A DNA stretch of 28,915 nucleotides from an uncultured Collinsella sp. (GCA_900544755.1 UQWQ01000016.1:1-28915); one strand, 5' to 3'; counted from the stretch's first letter, positions 1 through 8,552 are shown. Program-made: numbers and translations. The notes: a model not told the origin generated them from the sequence alone.

Positions 1-64
1 GCGCCCCAATCACAAGTCACCCGCAGAGAGCGGGGCACATGCGCACATGCGCCAAGGATGGTCC

Positions 65-1369
65 CTACGCTTCGGAAGCGGCCTTCTCGGCAGCCTCCTT
101 CTCGCACAGCTGATGGTCATACACCTTCACGAACGGCAGGTAGACCAAGAAGGCGATGACGAAGGCCATAGGGGCAATGAAGAGGTTCTGCCACGCAAGG
201 GAGGGCATGAAGCTCTGCATGATGATCGGCAGCTGCGTCATGATGAGCAGGTGGCCGGGCTGGAAGAAATCGAGCGAGTAGCCGATATAGGCAAAGAACA
301 TGATGATCATGGGGTTCAGGATAAACGGGATGGCCATGATGGGGTTATAGATGATGGGGGTACCGAACGCCATGGGCTCGGAGATGTTGAACACCGCAGG
401 AACGATACCGGCCTTGCCCACAGCGCGAAGCTGCTCGGACTTGGAACGCATGCAAAGCACGGCGAGCGGCAGCACGTTGCCGCTACCACCGCAGCAAGAC
501 ATGACGCCATACAGGGCGATCGGAGCGAACATGGCAGCCTGGCCGGAGGCGACGAGCTCGGCGTTCTGGGTGTAGAACTGGATCATGGGGGCCATGATGA
601 CCGGAGAGAGCACCATCGCGCCGTGGATGCCGAGACTCCAGAGCAGCTGGCACACAAACGCGAGTACGAACATGCCGGGCACCGACATGAGGGGCGTCAG
701 CGGGATGGACAGGATACCGGCGATGGCGCCCGGGAGCACGACGCCGATGGTCATCTGGGCAAGTGTGTTGAGACCATGCCAGAGCAGGATGCAGATGACG
801 AGCGGCACGAGGGTCGCGAAAGCGTCCGAAAGGAACTGCGGAACCGCGTCGGGCATCTTGAGGCTCACGTGATGCTTCTGGCAGAAATCGATGATCTTGA
901 CCGAAACCAGCGGGATGATGAGCGCGGTGAAGAGACCGGTGCCGCCAAGGTAGGTGGTAGCGAGCACTCTCATGGTCGAGCCATCCTGCAGGGTGACACT
1001 CTGAACGGGAGCACACACGAGCAGGAAGAGAATCATGGTGACGATGCCGTTCGCCAGCGCGCCCTCCATCTCCAAGTTCTTGGAGTAGATGTAGCCCACG
1101 GCGAAGGCCACGACGACGCCCAGGATGCCCATGGTCATGTTATAGGGCGTGGTGAGCCACATATAGGCGGCGTCGGTCGTCTCGAGCACGCCTACGATAT
1201 CCAGCAGCGTGGCGACGACGGTGAAGATGGCGCCGGCGAGGATGACCGCCATGGCCGCCATCATGCCACCGCTGATGGCGGACAGGGCCTTGTTGGCCTG
1301 GAGCTTGCCGCCCCATTCCTGCAGCTTCATCATCACTGGGGATTGATACAGGTTGTCAAGTTTGGACAT
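65..1369 (-). CDS. PTS EIIC permease, lactose/cellobiose family (434 aa)
   Basis: Membrane channel component of a sugar phosphotransferase system. It carries a beta-glucoside or similar disaccharide across the membrane while EIIB phosphorylates it. The protein opens with a short amphipathic N-terminus (MSKLDNLYQSPVMMKLQEW), has about ten hydrophobic segments, and contains the family's NISEPMAFGTPIIYNP loop at roughly residues 327-342. Length and order fit the CelB/ChbC family (about 430 aa). It is the last gene visible in a minus-strand operon (PRD activator, EIIA, EIIB, EIIC) and starts 34 bp after the EIIB stop. The ribosome site ahead of the ATG is weak (GAGAAACGG). No phospho-glycosidase follows before the window edge, so the exact sugar is unknown. 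Family call is firm; cellobiose versus another beta-glucoside is open. Confidence 0.93.
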   Translation of the reverse strand: MSKLDNLYQSPVMMKLQEWGGKLQANKALSAISGGMMAAMAVILAGAIFTVVATLLDIVGVLETTDAAYMWLTTPYNMTMGILGVVVAFAVGYIYSKNLEMEGALANGIVTMILFLLVCAPVQSVTLQDGSTMRVLATTYLGGTGLFTALIIPLVSVKIIDFCQKHHVSLKMPDAVPQFLSDAFATLVPLVICILLWHGLNTLAQMTIGVVLPGAIAGILSIPLTPLMSVPGMFVLAFVCQLLWSLGIHGAMVLSPVIMAPMIQFYTQNAELVASGQAAMFAPIALYGVMSCCGGSGNVLPLAVLCMRSKSEQLRAVGKAGIVPAVFNISEPMAFGTPIIYNPIMAIPFILNPMIIMFFAYIGYSLDFFQPGHLLIMTQLPIIMQSFMPSLAWQNLFIAPMAFVIAFLVYLPFVKVYDHQLCEKEAAEKAASEA

Positions 1370-1403
1370 TGGTGTTCCGTTTCTCTTCGATCGAGACGGG
1401 TAT

Positions 1404-1700
1404 CTAGCCCTGGACGAGAGACTCGACGAGCTTCATGATATTGGCGCAGTTGCCCGTGCCGTAATCGGTCGGCGGAATGACGGCGACCGGCATGCCGGAC
1501 TCGGCGGCGATGTTGTCCTTCTGATAGGAAATCTGCGGACCCATGAGGATGCAGTCATACTCATGGCAGACCGTCTTGTACGTGTTGACGCTCTGGGCGG
1601 CGATGCTGAAATTGATCCCCTGCTCAGCGGCATACTTCTCAAGCTTCTTCATGAGAATGCTCGTGGACATCCCCATGGCGCAAACCAGCAATACCTTCAT
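1404..1700 (-). CDS. PTS EIIB, lactose/cellobiose family (98 aa)
   Basis: Cytoplasmic phosphocarrier that takes phosphate from EIIA onto a cysteine and passes it to the sugar bound by EIIC. The active-site loop is clear: MKVLLVCAMGMSTS, with Cys7 directly after the first beta strand, as in CelA/ChbB proteins. Length (98 aa) is typical for a free-standing EIIB. An AAGGAG ribosome site lies about 8 bp before the ATG. It sits between EIIA (71 bp upstream) and EIIC (34 bp downstream) on the same strand, so the three form one transport unit. Confidence 0.95.
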   Translation of the reverse strand: MKVLLVCAMGMSTSILMKKLEKYAAEQGINFSIAAQSVNTYKTVCHEYDCILMGPQISYQKDNIAAESGMPVAVIPPTDYGTGNCANIMKLVESLVQG

Positions 1701-1771
1701 TGTTTTGATTCTCCTTGCATAACGGTCGTATCAACAAAGACGGCGGCCTTGAGCTCGCCATCCCGCCCGCA

Positions 1772-2107
1772 TTACTCGGCGCGCGTCGCGTCGAGCTCGC
1801 GATACACATTCACGATCTCCTCGACCAGCTCCTGCGCGAGCATCGAGGTCATGAGATGGTCCTGGGCGTGCACGAGCATCACGTCGACGACGGTATGGTC
1901 GCCCGAAGCCTCCTTGGAAAGAAGCTGGGTCTGCACGTGATGGGCCTCGAGCGCGGCCTCCTTGCTCTGCTCGAGCAGGGCCTTCGCCGCCTCGAAATCA
2001 TGCTCCTTGGCCTTCTTCAGCGCCTCGAAGGCGAGGCTGCGCGCCTGACCCGCCGAAGCGATGATGCCGAAGGAGATCATCTCGGTGCTCTGTTCCTCCT
2101 CTGCCAT
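1772..2107 (-). CDS. PTS EIIA, lactose/cellobiose family (111 aa)
   Basis: Cytoplasmic phosphocarrier that accepts phosphate from HPr and hands it to EIIB. It is a small all-helical protein of the trimeric LacF/CelC family. The phosphorylation motif VHAQDHLMT is present with the expected histidine at about residue 80. The start MAEEEQ is chosen because GGGAGGTG lies just upstream of that ATG; an in-frame ATG 36 bp earlier would add 12 unlikely residues and has no good ribosome site. It begins 51 bp after the PRD regulator stop and is followed by EIIB. Family and role are secure; the substrate is not shown. Confidence 0.94.
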   Translation of the reverse strand: MAEEEQSTEMISFGIIASAGQARSLAFEALKKAKEHDFEAAKALLEQSKEAALEAHHVQTQLLSKEASGDHTVVDVMLVHAQDHLMTSMLAQELVEEIVNVYRELDATRAE

Positions 2108-2158
2108 GGTTTTCACCTCCCTCTCGGTTTGCAAATATCTCAATGGAAAACGTATGGG

Positions 2159-4105
2159 CTATCGTGCGGAGCACGACTCGATGGGATCGACCAACTCGAT
2201 GAGCGTCTGCCAAGAGCGCTCGGAAAGCAGGCGGTCGATGAACGCCTCGCTCAAAACCAGCTCAGACATCGCCGAGAAGAAGCCCTCAGAGACGTCGGTC
2301 GCATCGCGGGCGATTGAGACGAGGAACACCGCCTGCACCTCGCGACCTCCCCAGATGATGGGTTCGTCGGTGAGGGCGAGGGCCACGAAGCTCTGCGTGC
2401 TCGCCGCTTCGAGCGGGTGCGGCATGGCGACCCGGTTGCCGAATGCCGTCGGAGCCGCCTGCTCGCGGCGATACACCAAATCGAGGAAATCGGGCGAAAG
2501 GTCGTAGACGCGCGAGGCCTTGCCGACCAGCAGCTCGATTGCCTCCTCGGGCGTCGAGCACGACGCATGCGGCAGAAAAAGCTCCTCGCAGAACAGCGGG
2601 CGGGCATCCGACCGCCGCGAATCGGAAAGCAGGATTTCACGCACGTCGCTCACCTCCGCCGCGTCCAGAAAATAGCCCACTTGGCGTACCGGGACCGGCA
2701 CCTCCTCGGCAAGCGGAACCGTCGTGAACACATAGTCGATGCGCGAGAAGTCAACGAAGCGCACGTGGGCGGCATCGCATGTCTCGATATGCTCGACGTA
2801 CGAACCGAACTCCTGACGATAGCGGTGCTCCAGCAGCCGGGCGCTGCCCGCGCCCGAGGCACAGACCACCAGAATGCGTTTCTTGGGGGCATCGGTCTTT
2901 TGGCGCTCGAGCGCCAAGGCGAAGGAGAGAGCGATGTAGCCAATCTCTTCCTCGGAAAGCTCAGCTTCATAATGCGCCGCCAACGAGGAGCCCGCCTCGA
3001 CGGCCATGGAATAGGCAAGCGAAAAACGCGACTTGATGTCCCCCAAGATGGGATTGTCGAGATGCAGATGGTGATGCAAGCGCACCTCGAGCGGCACGAG
3101 ATGGCGCGCGAGATTCATGCGCAGCTCCAAATCGTGCCTCAAGTCGAATCGGAACGTGCGCCACACCGCGTCGAGCATGCCCGTCACGGCATCCCACACC
3201 TCATCCGAGATGACAAGCCCCGCCTCCTGATCATCCCCGGCATCGAAATCCCCGAGCAGGCGCTTGCCCGCCAGATGGATGGCGATATAGGCGACCTCCT
3301 CGTCGGGCAAAACGACGCCGGTGCGTGCGCCGATGGCATCGGAGATGCGCCGGGCAATCGGGAAACTCGGGGACTTCCGAATCTCGGTGAGCTGCTCGCC
3401 CTCCATGGGCACATAGCAACCTTCGCGTATCCGCAACAAAGCGATGACGATATGCGTGATGAGGTTGCGGTAGGCGACCGAGTTGATGGCGAAGCGTTCC
3501 TCGGTCGTCACGTCGTCGACGCAATCGGAAACCACGTCGAACAGCGCACGATACGCCTCGGCGTCGACCGAGAGGCGCGCCGCGCCCTTCAGCTCATCCG
3601 AGCCCTCCATGGCGAGGCTCGCGAGGCACAGACGCTTGGCCATCTCGGATCCGATGACCTTGATGCCATGATGGCTGCGCCTGTCGATGGCGAGGCCAAA
3701 CTGCGCCAAGCGCTCCTCGACCTGTTTCAAATCGTTCGATATGCTCGTCCGGGATACATAAAGGACGCTCGCCAGTGTGTCGATGGCGATGTAATCACTG
3801 CGCGAGAGCAAATCGTTGAGGAGATAGGAGACGCGGGCCTCGGCCGTCTGGGGCAACGACGCACGCCGCTGCTTGCGCGCCTGCTCGAATATCGCATCAA
3901 GCGCCTGCTCGTCGGCGACGGAAACGGTATAGCCCCGCCCGCGCGCAAGGTCGATAGACGCGACGCCCTCAAGGCTGCGATTGACCGCCTGCACATGGTT
4001 GCGCACGGTACGAACGCTCACGCCGAACGCCTCGGCAAGCTCAGCGGGCTTGATGCCCTCGTGCTCCATGATGTGGAGCGCAAATCGCGCCAGCTGCACG
4101 TCCAT
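2159..4105 (-). CDS. PRD-type transcriptional activator with EIIB and EIIA modules (LicR/MtlR-like, 648 aa)
   Basis: Regulator that reads PTS phosphorylation state and switches on its sugar operon. Order of parts: N-terminal winged helix (about 1-60), second Mga-like helix-turn-helix (about 90-150), PRD1 (about 185-290, His218 and His277), PRD2 (about 300-402, His335), a GatB-like EIIB module with an intact cysteine (ILVVCASGAGS, Cys415), and a type-2 EIIA module with the active-site motif RVAMPHPLE (His563). It starts with DNA-binding domains and lacks the RNA-binding CAT domain of BglG, so it should be a DNA-binding activator rather than an antiterminator. It is the first gene of the operon, with EIIA 51 bp downstream, so it probably controls its own transcript. 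Upstream lies decayed DNA, which may have cost it former neighbours. Confidence 0.92.
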   Translation of the reverse strand: MDVQLARFALHIMEHEGIKPAELAEAFGVSVRTVRNHVQAVNRSLEGVASIDLARGRGYTVSVADEQALDAIFEQARKQRRASLPQTAEARVSYLLNDLLSRSDYIAIDTLASVLYVSRTSISNDLKQVEERLAQFGLAIDRRSHHGIKVIGSEMAKRLCLASLAMEGSDELKGAARLSVDAEAYRALFDVVSDCVDDVTTEERFAINSVAYRNLITHIVIALLRIREGCYVPMEGEQLTEIRKSPSFPIARRISDAIGARTGVVLPDEEVAYIAIHLAGKRLLGDFDAGDDQEAGLVISDEVWDAVTGMLDAVWRTFRFDLRHDLELRMNLARHLVPLEVRLHHHLHLDNPILGDIKSRFSLAYSMAVEAGSSLAAHYEAELSEEEIGYIALSFALALERQKTDAPKKRILVVCASGAGSARLLEHRYRQEFGSYVEHIETCDAAHVRFVDFSRIDYVFTTVPLAEEVPVPVRQVGYFLDAAEVSDVREILLSDSRRSDARPLFCEELFLPHASCSTPEEAIELLVGKASRVYDLSPDFLDLVYRREQAAPTAFGNRVAMPHPLEAASTQSFVALALTDEPIIWGGREVQAVFLVSIARDATDVSEGFFSAMSELVLSEAFIDRLLSERSWQTLIELVDPIESCSAR

Positions 4106-4129
4106 CGGCTTTGACTTCCTCTCGCCTAG

Positions 4130-4552
4130 CTATGGTACCAGCGGCGATGGGACGGGTTCCATACCCGGCTTTTCCCTTCCGAGAAGGAAAGCGTTTGCCG
4201 AAAACGAGCGCGCGGCGTGCGTGTGGCGCTCGCCGCGCTCTTTGAGACCCGCCAAGACCTCGTGCACGCCGGGATTCATCAGTGCGGCGTAATCGACCTC
4301 GCGCCCGTTCTTCCAATCCCGATAGATGCGCAGGGCCTCGTCCGGCGTCACCACGCGCCCGATGCGGCCCAACCAGTCGACGAGGGAGCGCTGGAACGAC
4401 TGGAACGAGACGCCCACGGTCGCCAACAGCTCCTCGTCGGTCACCTCGATGCCGAATTCCTCGAAGAACTCGCGCTGCTCGATCTGGTAATACGCCTCAG
4501 TATCGACGATGACGCCGTCCATATCGAAGATGACAGCTTTGAAGGGAAGGCT
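4130..4552 (-). pseudogene. Broken HAD phosphatase / beta-phosphoglucomutase fragment
   Basis: Reading right to left, the frame encodes FKAVIFDMDGVIVDTE, the nucleophile motif of HAD-family phosphoglucomutase-like enzymes, then a cap-domain stretch (YYQIEQREFFEEFG and onward). After GVHEVLAGLKERG the family resemblance stops and an unrelated tail of about 30 residues leads to the stop, so motifs II to IV are missing. Intact enzymes are about 215-225 aa. No start codon precedes the nucleophile Asp in this frame: the first ATG (about 4522) lies inside the motif and would lose the nucleophile. An ATG with an AGGAG upstream exists at 4563 but in another frame, suggesting an indel near 4546-4552. 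Taken as a dead remnant of a sugar-phosphate enzyme once linked to PTS genes. The right edge is approximate. Confidence 0.75.
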
Positions 4553-4601
4553 CCTTGGACCATGATGATGGTTCTCCTGAATCCACTCGTGCGCCGCAAC
4601 G

Positions 4602-4619
4602 GCGAAGGGCGCCCTTCGC
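4602..4619. repeat. 18-bp perfect palindrome between two gene remnants
   Basis: GCGAAGGGC followed directly by its reverse complement GCCCTTCGC. It lies between the end of the UTRA remnant and the start of the HAD remnant. There is no T-run on either side, so it is not a classic terminator. It could be an operator or chance symmetry. Confidence 0.35.
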
Positions 4620-4623
4620 GACG

Positions 4624-4842
4624 CTACATCGAAAAGGTGTATCGCGACCCGATGATATATTGCTGCCCCACGTACAGCGGCTTGTTGAATTGATCGCGAT
4701 ACCTGCCCCTCAGATTGAAGAGGGGCTCGGCGAGAGGGACCTCGAGCAGTTTCGCGAGCTCGTCATTTGCCAGTTGGATACCAAGCGACTGCTCGCTGCC
4801 GCGAAACGCGCGACGATCCGTCCGCTCGCGAATCGCCGCCGT
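4624..4842 (-). pseudogene. C-terminal remnant of a GntR-family regulator (UTRA domain, 73 codons)
   Basis: The minus-strand frame reads AIRERTDRRAFRG, then LANDELAKLLEVPLAEPLF, NLRGRYRDQFNKPLYVGQQ and YIIGSRYTFSM before a TAG stop. This matches the end of the UTRA ligand-binding domain of GntR regulators (a D-LAKLL-V-EPLF stretch followed by a strand ending in RYTFS). An in-frame TAA at 4843-4845 closes the frame on the 5' side, and no winged-helix DNA-binding domain lies upstream, where the next gene is an unrelated secreted protein. Only about 30 percent of a normal 240-aa regulator remains. It was probably the partner regulator of the adjacent HAD gene and a PTS. No functional product is expected. 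Confidence 0.8.
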
Positions 4843-4911
4843 TTATGTTGCAGCTGGCGCTTCGTGCAACATTGAGGGCATATTGCTTCCCTGTTTGATG
4901 TTGAACAGCCA

Positions 4912-5259
4912 TCAAGTTTGCTCAACCCGCCAGTTAATCTTATCGTTCACGTAGACCGTGCCATCGATGTAGATCCTCACAGGATTAATCCGAGACGCAT
5001 CCGGCGCGTCGATGGTGCAACCCGAAGATGGCGTGACCTTACCCTCAGCCGTCTTAAGTACGTAACTGCCCGGCTCGGAGATTTGGATGGATTCGTTGTT
5101 GGCCTGCGTAAGCGGCAGCACCTCCGCCTTCACCCCGTCTGGCATGATCTGAGTCTCGGCGCTGGCCACCGCTGGCGTCGCCACGAGTGCGCATGCCACG
5201 GTGGCGATGCTCAGCAGACGAGTCAACACAGCGCGCATCCCCATCTTCTTCTCCCTCAT
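4912..5259 (-). CDS. Small secreted protein, possibly the front of a truncated surface protein (115 aa)
   Basis: Not assigned to a named family. The N-terminus is a clear Sec signal peptide: charged MREKKMGMR, a hydrophobic core LLSIATVACALVATPAV, and an ASA cleavage site after about residue 34. The mature part is about 80 residues with alternating hydrophobic residues (SIQISEPGSYVL, then RIYIDGTVYVN). The EPGSYVL strand recalls the opening strands of parallel beta-helix or carbohydrate-binding surface proteins; that is a weak resemblance. It ends abruptly after NDKINWRVEQT, without a wall anchor, just ahead of the gene-fragment zone, so it may be a cut-down piece of a larger protein. The start at 5259 is preferred because GGGGAGCTGTG precedes it; the frame upstream is open but not signal-like. 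Confidence 0.6.
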   Translation of the reverse strand: MREKKMGMRAVLTRLLSIATVACALVATPAVASAETQIMPDGVKAEVLPLTQANNESIQISEPGSYVLKTAEGKVTPSSGCTIDAPDASRINPVRIYIDGTVYVNDKINWRVEQT

Positions 5260-5501
5260 CACAGCTCCCCTTACCCCTATGCTTTCGCGATGTCCGATAT
5301 CGCTTGGCGCTGGCGGCCGGCATGCTCCCTCGTCAGCCGTCAGCTCAAATTGACATATATATCCACCTGGTATTGTGCAACCGCATGTTTTGACACCCTG
5401 CTGCTCGGCGCGAGTTGCGTACCATGGGGCGCAAATGGAACGCACCCCCGCGGGCGGCGCGTGCACGATGTGGCAAAATCGAGGTACTAAGGGGGCCCAA
5501 T

Positions 5502-6224
5502 ATGCTCAAAATCATCGCCTGCGACGACGACGTCGCCTTTCTAGATAACCTGCACCGCATGGTCAACCGCTGGTCTGCCGAGACGGGTACGGCGGTCGAT
5601 GTTGCGCTCGTTACGCGCGGCGAGGACCTGCTGGCACGCCATGCCGCATCGCGCGCCGACATTATCATGCTCGACATGATCATGCCGCTCGTCAACGGCA
5701 TGGACACCGCCCGCGAGCTGCGCCAATCCGATACCGCCGTACGCTTGGTGTTTCTGACCTCATCGCCCGAATTCGCGCTTGAGTCCTACGAGGTCCGCGC
5801 CTTCGACTACCTGCTCAAACCCGTGACCTACGAGCGCTTGGCGCAACTGCTCGACGAGCTGTCGAGCCTGCGTCCGGCAGCGACCGACGAGCTCGTCATC
5901 AAAACGTCCTTTGGCTACCATGCCCTGCGCCTATCCGATATCGAATATGCCGAGGCTCGCAACAAGCACGTGATCTTCCACCTGCGCGATGGCCGCGATA
6001 TCGAGGCGCTCGAGCCGTTCCGCAGCATCGAGGACCGACTGGCCCAAAACGCGACCTTCTTTAAGTGCCACCGCAGCTACCAGGTCAATCTGCGCAACAT
6101 CGACCACTTCAATCGCACGGAAATCGTCATGCGCTCGGGTGCGTGCATACCGCTCGCGCGCAGCTGCAAGCAGGGATTCCAAGACGCCTACTTTGCGGTG
6201 CGGTTCGAGGGCGGGAGACGCTGA
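5502..6224 (+). CDS. LytTR-family response regulator (240 aa)
   Basis: Cytoplasmic response regulator. The receiver domain (about 1-120) has the acidic pocket ACDDD (residues 6-10), the phospho-acceptor Asp58 in IIMLDMIMP, Thr in FLTSS, and Lys in LLKPVTY. The C-terminal LytTR DNA-binding domain (about 135-235) carries the typical YAEARNKHVIFH and FKCHRSYQVNLRNI segments. This AlgR/AgrA/LytR class usually binds direct repeats upstream of secreted or cell-surface functions. The start at MLKIIACDDD is chosen over an upstream ATG because AAGGGGG precedes it and the receiver begins there. Its TGA overlaps the ATG of the sensor kinase, so the two are co-translated. No autoinducer peptide or AgrB-like gene is visible nearby, so the signal is unknown. 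Confidence 0.93.
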   Translation: MLKIIACDDDVAFLDNLHRMVNRWSAETGTAVDVALVTRGEDLLARHAASRADIIMLDMIMPLVNGMDTARELRQSDTAVRLVFLTSSPEFALESYEVRAFDYLLKPVTYERLAQLLDELSSLRPAATDELVIKTSFGYHALRLSDIEYAEARNKHVIFHLRDGRDIEALEPFRSIEDRLAQNATFFKCHRSYQVNLRNIDHFNRTEIVMRSGACIPLARSCKQGFQDAYFAVRFEGGRR

Positions 6225-7501
6225 TGCTTTCCTCGGCAGAACTGGTACTTTGGGCAATCCACCATGCGACGACGTTGCTCTTTGGCATCTTTGCCTCGGC
6301 GGCGCTGTGCGGCGTCGAGATCAACGGCCGCCATTCGCTCGAACTGGTGGGGGTCGGCGCCGTAACCGGATGCGCATTCGGCCTCGCCAATGCCGTCGGC
6401 GGCGAGCTTTTCGCCCGACAGGCCTATCCACTCGTCGTGCATCTGCCGCTTGTCGTCTACCTGTGCGTACGCTATCGCCTGAGTCCGCTGCTCGCCATCC
6501 TGGGCGTTACCAGTGCCTACCTGAGCTGCCAGTTTAGCAACTGGATGGGCATCGCCGCATTCGCCGCCACCGATTCGCAAATCGCATACTACGCGGCGCG
6601 CATCATCACGACGCTCGGCGTCTTTGCGATCTTGCTGCATTGGGCCAGAGACATCGGTCCGCGCCTGGCGGTCAAAAGCCCCACCGAGCTGGAGATTCTG
6701 CTCATCCTGCCGCTCGTCTACTACATCTTCGACTACGCCACCAACGTCTATACCACGCTCTTCCACTCGGGCTCGGTGGTAACCGTTGAGTTTTTGGCGT
6801 TCGCCCTCTGCGCGTTCTACCTTATGTTTCTTGCCGTCTACCTTCGCGAATACGAGGCAAAGGAAATCGCCGAGCGCGAGCGCTGGATGCTCGCGACCCG
6901 CGACAGCGCGGCCATCAAAGAGCTCGAAGCCTGGCGCCAGTCCGGACGCGAGCTCTCGGTTCTCCGTCACGACATGCGCCACTACCTGCGCGGTCTAGCG
7001 GCCCTGATCGAAGAGGGTCACACCGATGAGGCGCTCGAGCGCATCGACGCGCTCTGCGAGACCAACGACCGCACCGCCGTGCGCCGCTACTGCGCCAACG
7101 AAACGGTCAACATTGCGCTCTCGTCGCTTTCCGCGGACATCAACGCGCACGGCATCACCGCCGACCTGCGCGCCGCCGTGCCCGAAACCGTCCACGTGGG
7201 CGATGTCGATCTGTTCAGTGTGGTATCGAACGCCCTGGACAATGCCATCGCCGCGGCGAGCGCCGCCCCCGAAGGCAAGCGGTTTGTCGACCTGGACCTT
7301 CGCTACGAAGACGGTCAGCTTCTATTGCTGGTTTCCAACACGTTTGGCCGTGCGCCGCACATGGTCGACGGCATGCCCGTGGCTCAGCACACTGGGCACG
7401 GCTTTGGCACCAAGAGCATTATGCTTGCCGTCGAGCGCATGAACGGCAACTGCCAGTTCCGCATTAACGGCGACCGGTTTGAGCTGCGCGCCGTGATGTA
7501 G
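6224..7501 (+). CDS. GHKL sensor histidine kinase, HPK10/AgrC-like (425 aa)
   Basis: Membrane sensor partner of the LytTR regulator. The first 205 residues form about six hydrophobic segments, as in AgrC-type peptide sensors. Then comes a charged coiled-coil linker (EYEAKEIAERERWML) and a dimerisation/phosphotransfer helix with His249 in LSVLRHDMRHYLRG. The ATPase domain shows the N box FSVVSNALDNAI (about 331-342) and the glycine box GHGFGTKS (about 391-398). ATG overlaps the regulator stop (TGATG), giving strong translational coupling. The family often senses peptides or cell-envelope signals; nothing in the window identifies the ligand. Confidence 0.92.
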   Translation: MLSSAELVLWAIHHATTLLFGIFASAALCGVEINGRHSLELVGVGAVTGCAFGLANAVGGELFARQAYPLVVHLPLVVYLCVRYRLSPLLAILGVTSAYLSCQFSNWMGIAAFAATDSQIAYYAARIITTLGVFAILLHWARDIGPRLAVKSPTELEILLILPLVYYIFDYATNVYTTLFHSGSVVTVEFLAFALCAFYLMFLAVYLREYEAKEIAERERWMLATRDSAAIKELEAWRQSGRELSVLRHDMRHYLRGLAALIEEGHTDEALERIDALCETNDRTAVRRYCANETVNIALSSLSADINAHGITADLRAAVPETVHVGDVDLFSVVSNALDNAIAAASAAPEGKRFVDLDLRYEDGQLLLLVSNTFGRAPHMVDGMPVAQHTGHGFGTKSIMLAVERMNGNCQFRINGDRFELRAVM

Positions 7502-7519
7502 GGGCTGCCGCCAACCTCG

Positions 7520-8095
7520 CTACAGCGGTGCAGCCGCCGGGGTCAGCTGCTTAATGTAGGCCCACATGCGCTGCTTGGCGGCCTTGTCGGTGAGCGCCGC
7601 CTCAAAACCGTCGAGCGCCAGCACGCGGCGCCCCTGCACATGGGCGACCAGGCCGGGCTTGAGCATGGCGGTGTCAAAGTCATCAATTGCCACAAGCATA
7701 TCGGCATAAGTCTCGCGCATGACATCGGCCGCACTGTTGTCCAGCAGCAGCACCGCCTCGGGGTCTAAGGTCTCCAGCGCCTCGCGGAACAGATCGCACG
7801 TCAGGGCCTCGCCCGCCGCGACCGCTCCGTCGCCCGCGCCGGCGACGCTTGCCAGCACGCAAAAATCCTCGGGGGCATATCCGATGGCGCCGAGCGCCTT
7901 GCGCAACGCGGCGCCATCCGCGCCGGCAGCCAGCTCGCCGCCCGAGCACTCGGCTTCATCCAAATCGCCTTTGACCAGCACAATCGGCGAGCACGCGTTG
8001 CCCGCGATACGCACACCGCGACCTGCAAGCGACGCGAGCTCCTGCTCGGTCGCCTGAGCGATGGCTTCTTTTTTCTGGCTTTGTGACGTGGGCAT
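7520..8095 (-). CDS. Uncharacterised protein, possible degenerate uracil-DNA-glycosylase-like fold (191 aa)
   Basis: No confident family. It faces the kinase gene convergently, with only 18 bp between the stops. The pattern is suggestive: a strand (SPIVLVKGDLDEAEC), a loop and helix (GADGAALRKALGAIGYAPED), a strand (FCVLASVAG), a helix after Cys (TCDLFREALETLDPEAVLLL) with DNSAADVMRETY, then a late strand (GRRVLALDG). That order resembles the family 4/5 uracil-DNA-glycosylase superfamily (GepFvGraG-LLdkLL, ELelLdPrvIvaLG, HPS). The usual catalytic loop, Fe-S cysteines and HPS motif are not visible, so if related it has lost activity. The start at 8095 is chosen because TTGGAGAGCGC precedes the ATG; an in-frame ATG ten codons earlier has no ribosome site. 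Confidence 0.7.
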   Translation of the reverse strand: MPTSQSQKKEAIAQATEQELASLAGRGVRIAGNACSPIVLVKGDLDEAECSGGELAAGADGAALRKALGAIGYAPEDFCVLASVAGAGDGAVAAGEALTCDLFREALETLDPEAVLLLDNSAADVMRETYADMLVAIDDFDTAMLKPGLVAHVQGRRVLALDGFEAALTDKAAKQRMWAYIKQLTPAAAPL

Positions 8096-8231
8096 GCGCT
8101 CTCCAATCGTTTGCGTGCCCACCATTATATAAAAGAGCCGCCCGCGAGTGGTTGCTTTGCGGGCCGCTGGGTATAAGCACGGTCGTACTGAGTTTTACGC
8201 GGCCGAGCCGCGTCGTATTATGGAGGTCACC

Positions 8232-8552
8232 ATGGCTGACATTAAGCAGATTGCCCCCGAGAACTTCGGCGCTGTCGTCAACGATAGCCTGCCCGTACTG
8301 GTTGATTTTTGGGCCCCGTGGTGCGGCCCCTGCCGATCGCTCTCGCCCGTCGTGGACGAGGTAGCCGACGAGCTGGCCGGCAAGCTTGCCGTTGCCAAGT
8401 GCAACGTCGATGACAATCAGGACCTGGCCATGAAGTTTGGCGTCATGAGCATCCCCACGCTGATTGTCTTTAAGAACGGTGAGGAGGTCGACCGCTCGGT
8501 CGGCGCGCTGCCCAAGGCAAGGCTGCAGGCATTGCTGGAGAAGCACCTGTAA
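8232..8552 (+). CDS. trxA: Thioredoxin (106 aa)
   Basis: Small cytoplasmic disulfide reductase that keeps protein thiols reduced and is recharged by thioredoxin reductase. The active site is canonical: FWAPWCGPCRSL. The cis-proline loop (MSIPTLIVFKNGE) and the buried Asp in VLVDFWA are present. Length is exactly normal. The start MADIKQIAPENF is set by GGAGGTCACC just before it; an in-frame ATG 84 bp upstream lacks support. It stands alone, followed by a good terminator at 8674-8711. No thioredoxin reductase is in the window. Confidence 0.96.
   Translation: MADIKQIAPENFGAVVNDSLPVLVDFWAPWCGPCRSLSPVVDEVADELAGKLAVAKCNVDDNQDLAMKFGVMSIPTLIVFKNGEEVDRSVGALPKARLQALLEKHL

Noticed and set aside
27..38. 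GAGCGGGGCACA shared with 14815-14826
   Set aside because: A 12-base match may be chance or part of a dispersed repeat; too short to call from two copies.
47..1438. 463-codon open frame on the + strand over the first EIIC
   Set aside because: Antisense of a clear membrane permease; extreme His/Asp/Gly content and no ribosome site.
2159..4105. BglG-type RNA antiterminator
   Set aside because: The protein starts with DNA-binding winged helices, not the RNA-binding CAT domain, and no RAT sequence was seen before the PTS genes.
2417..4114. Long open frame (565 codons) on the + strand
   Set aside because: It lies fully antisense to the PRD activator, has no family resemblance, and its composition (many Arg, His, Asp, Gln) is that of a GC-rich shadow frame.
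5330..5380. Promoter-like TTGACA near the divergent start of the LytTR gene
   Set aside because: The spacing to any -10-like sequence is poor on both strands, so no promoter is called.
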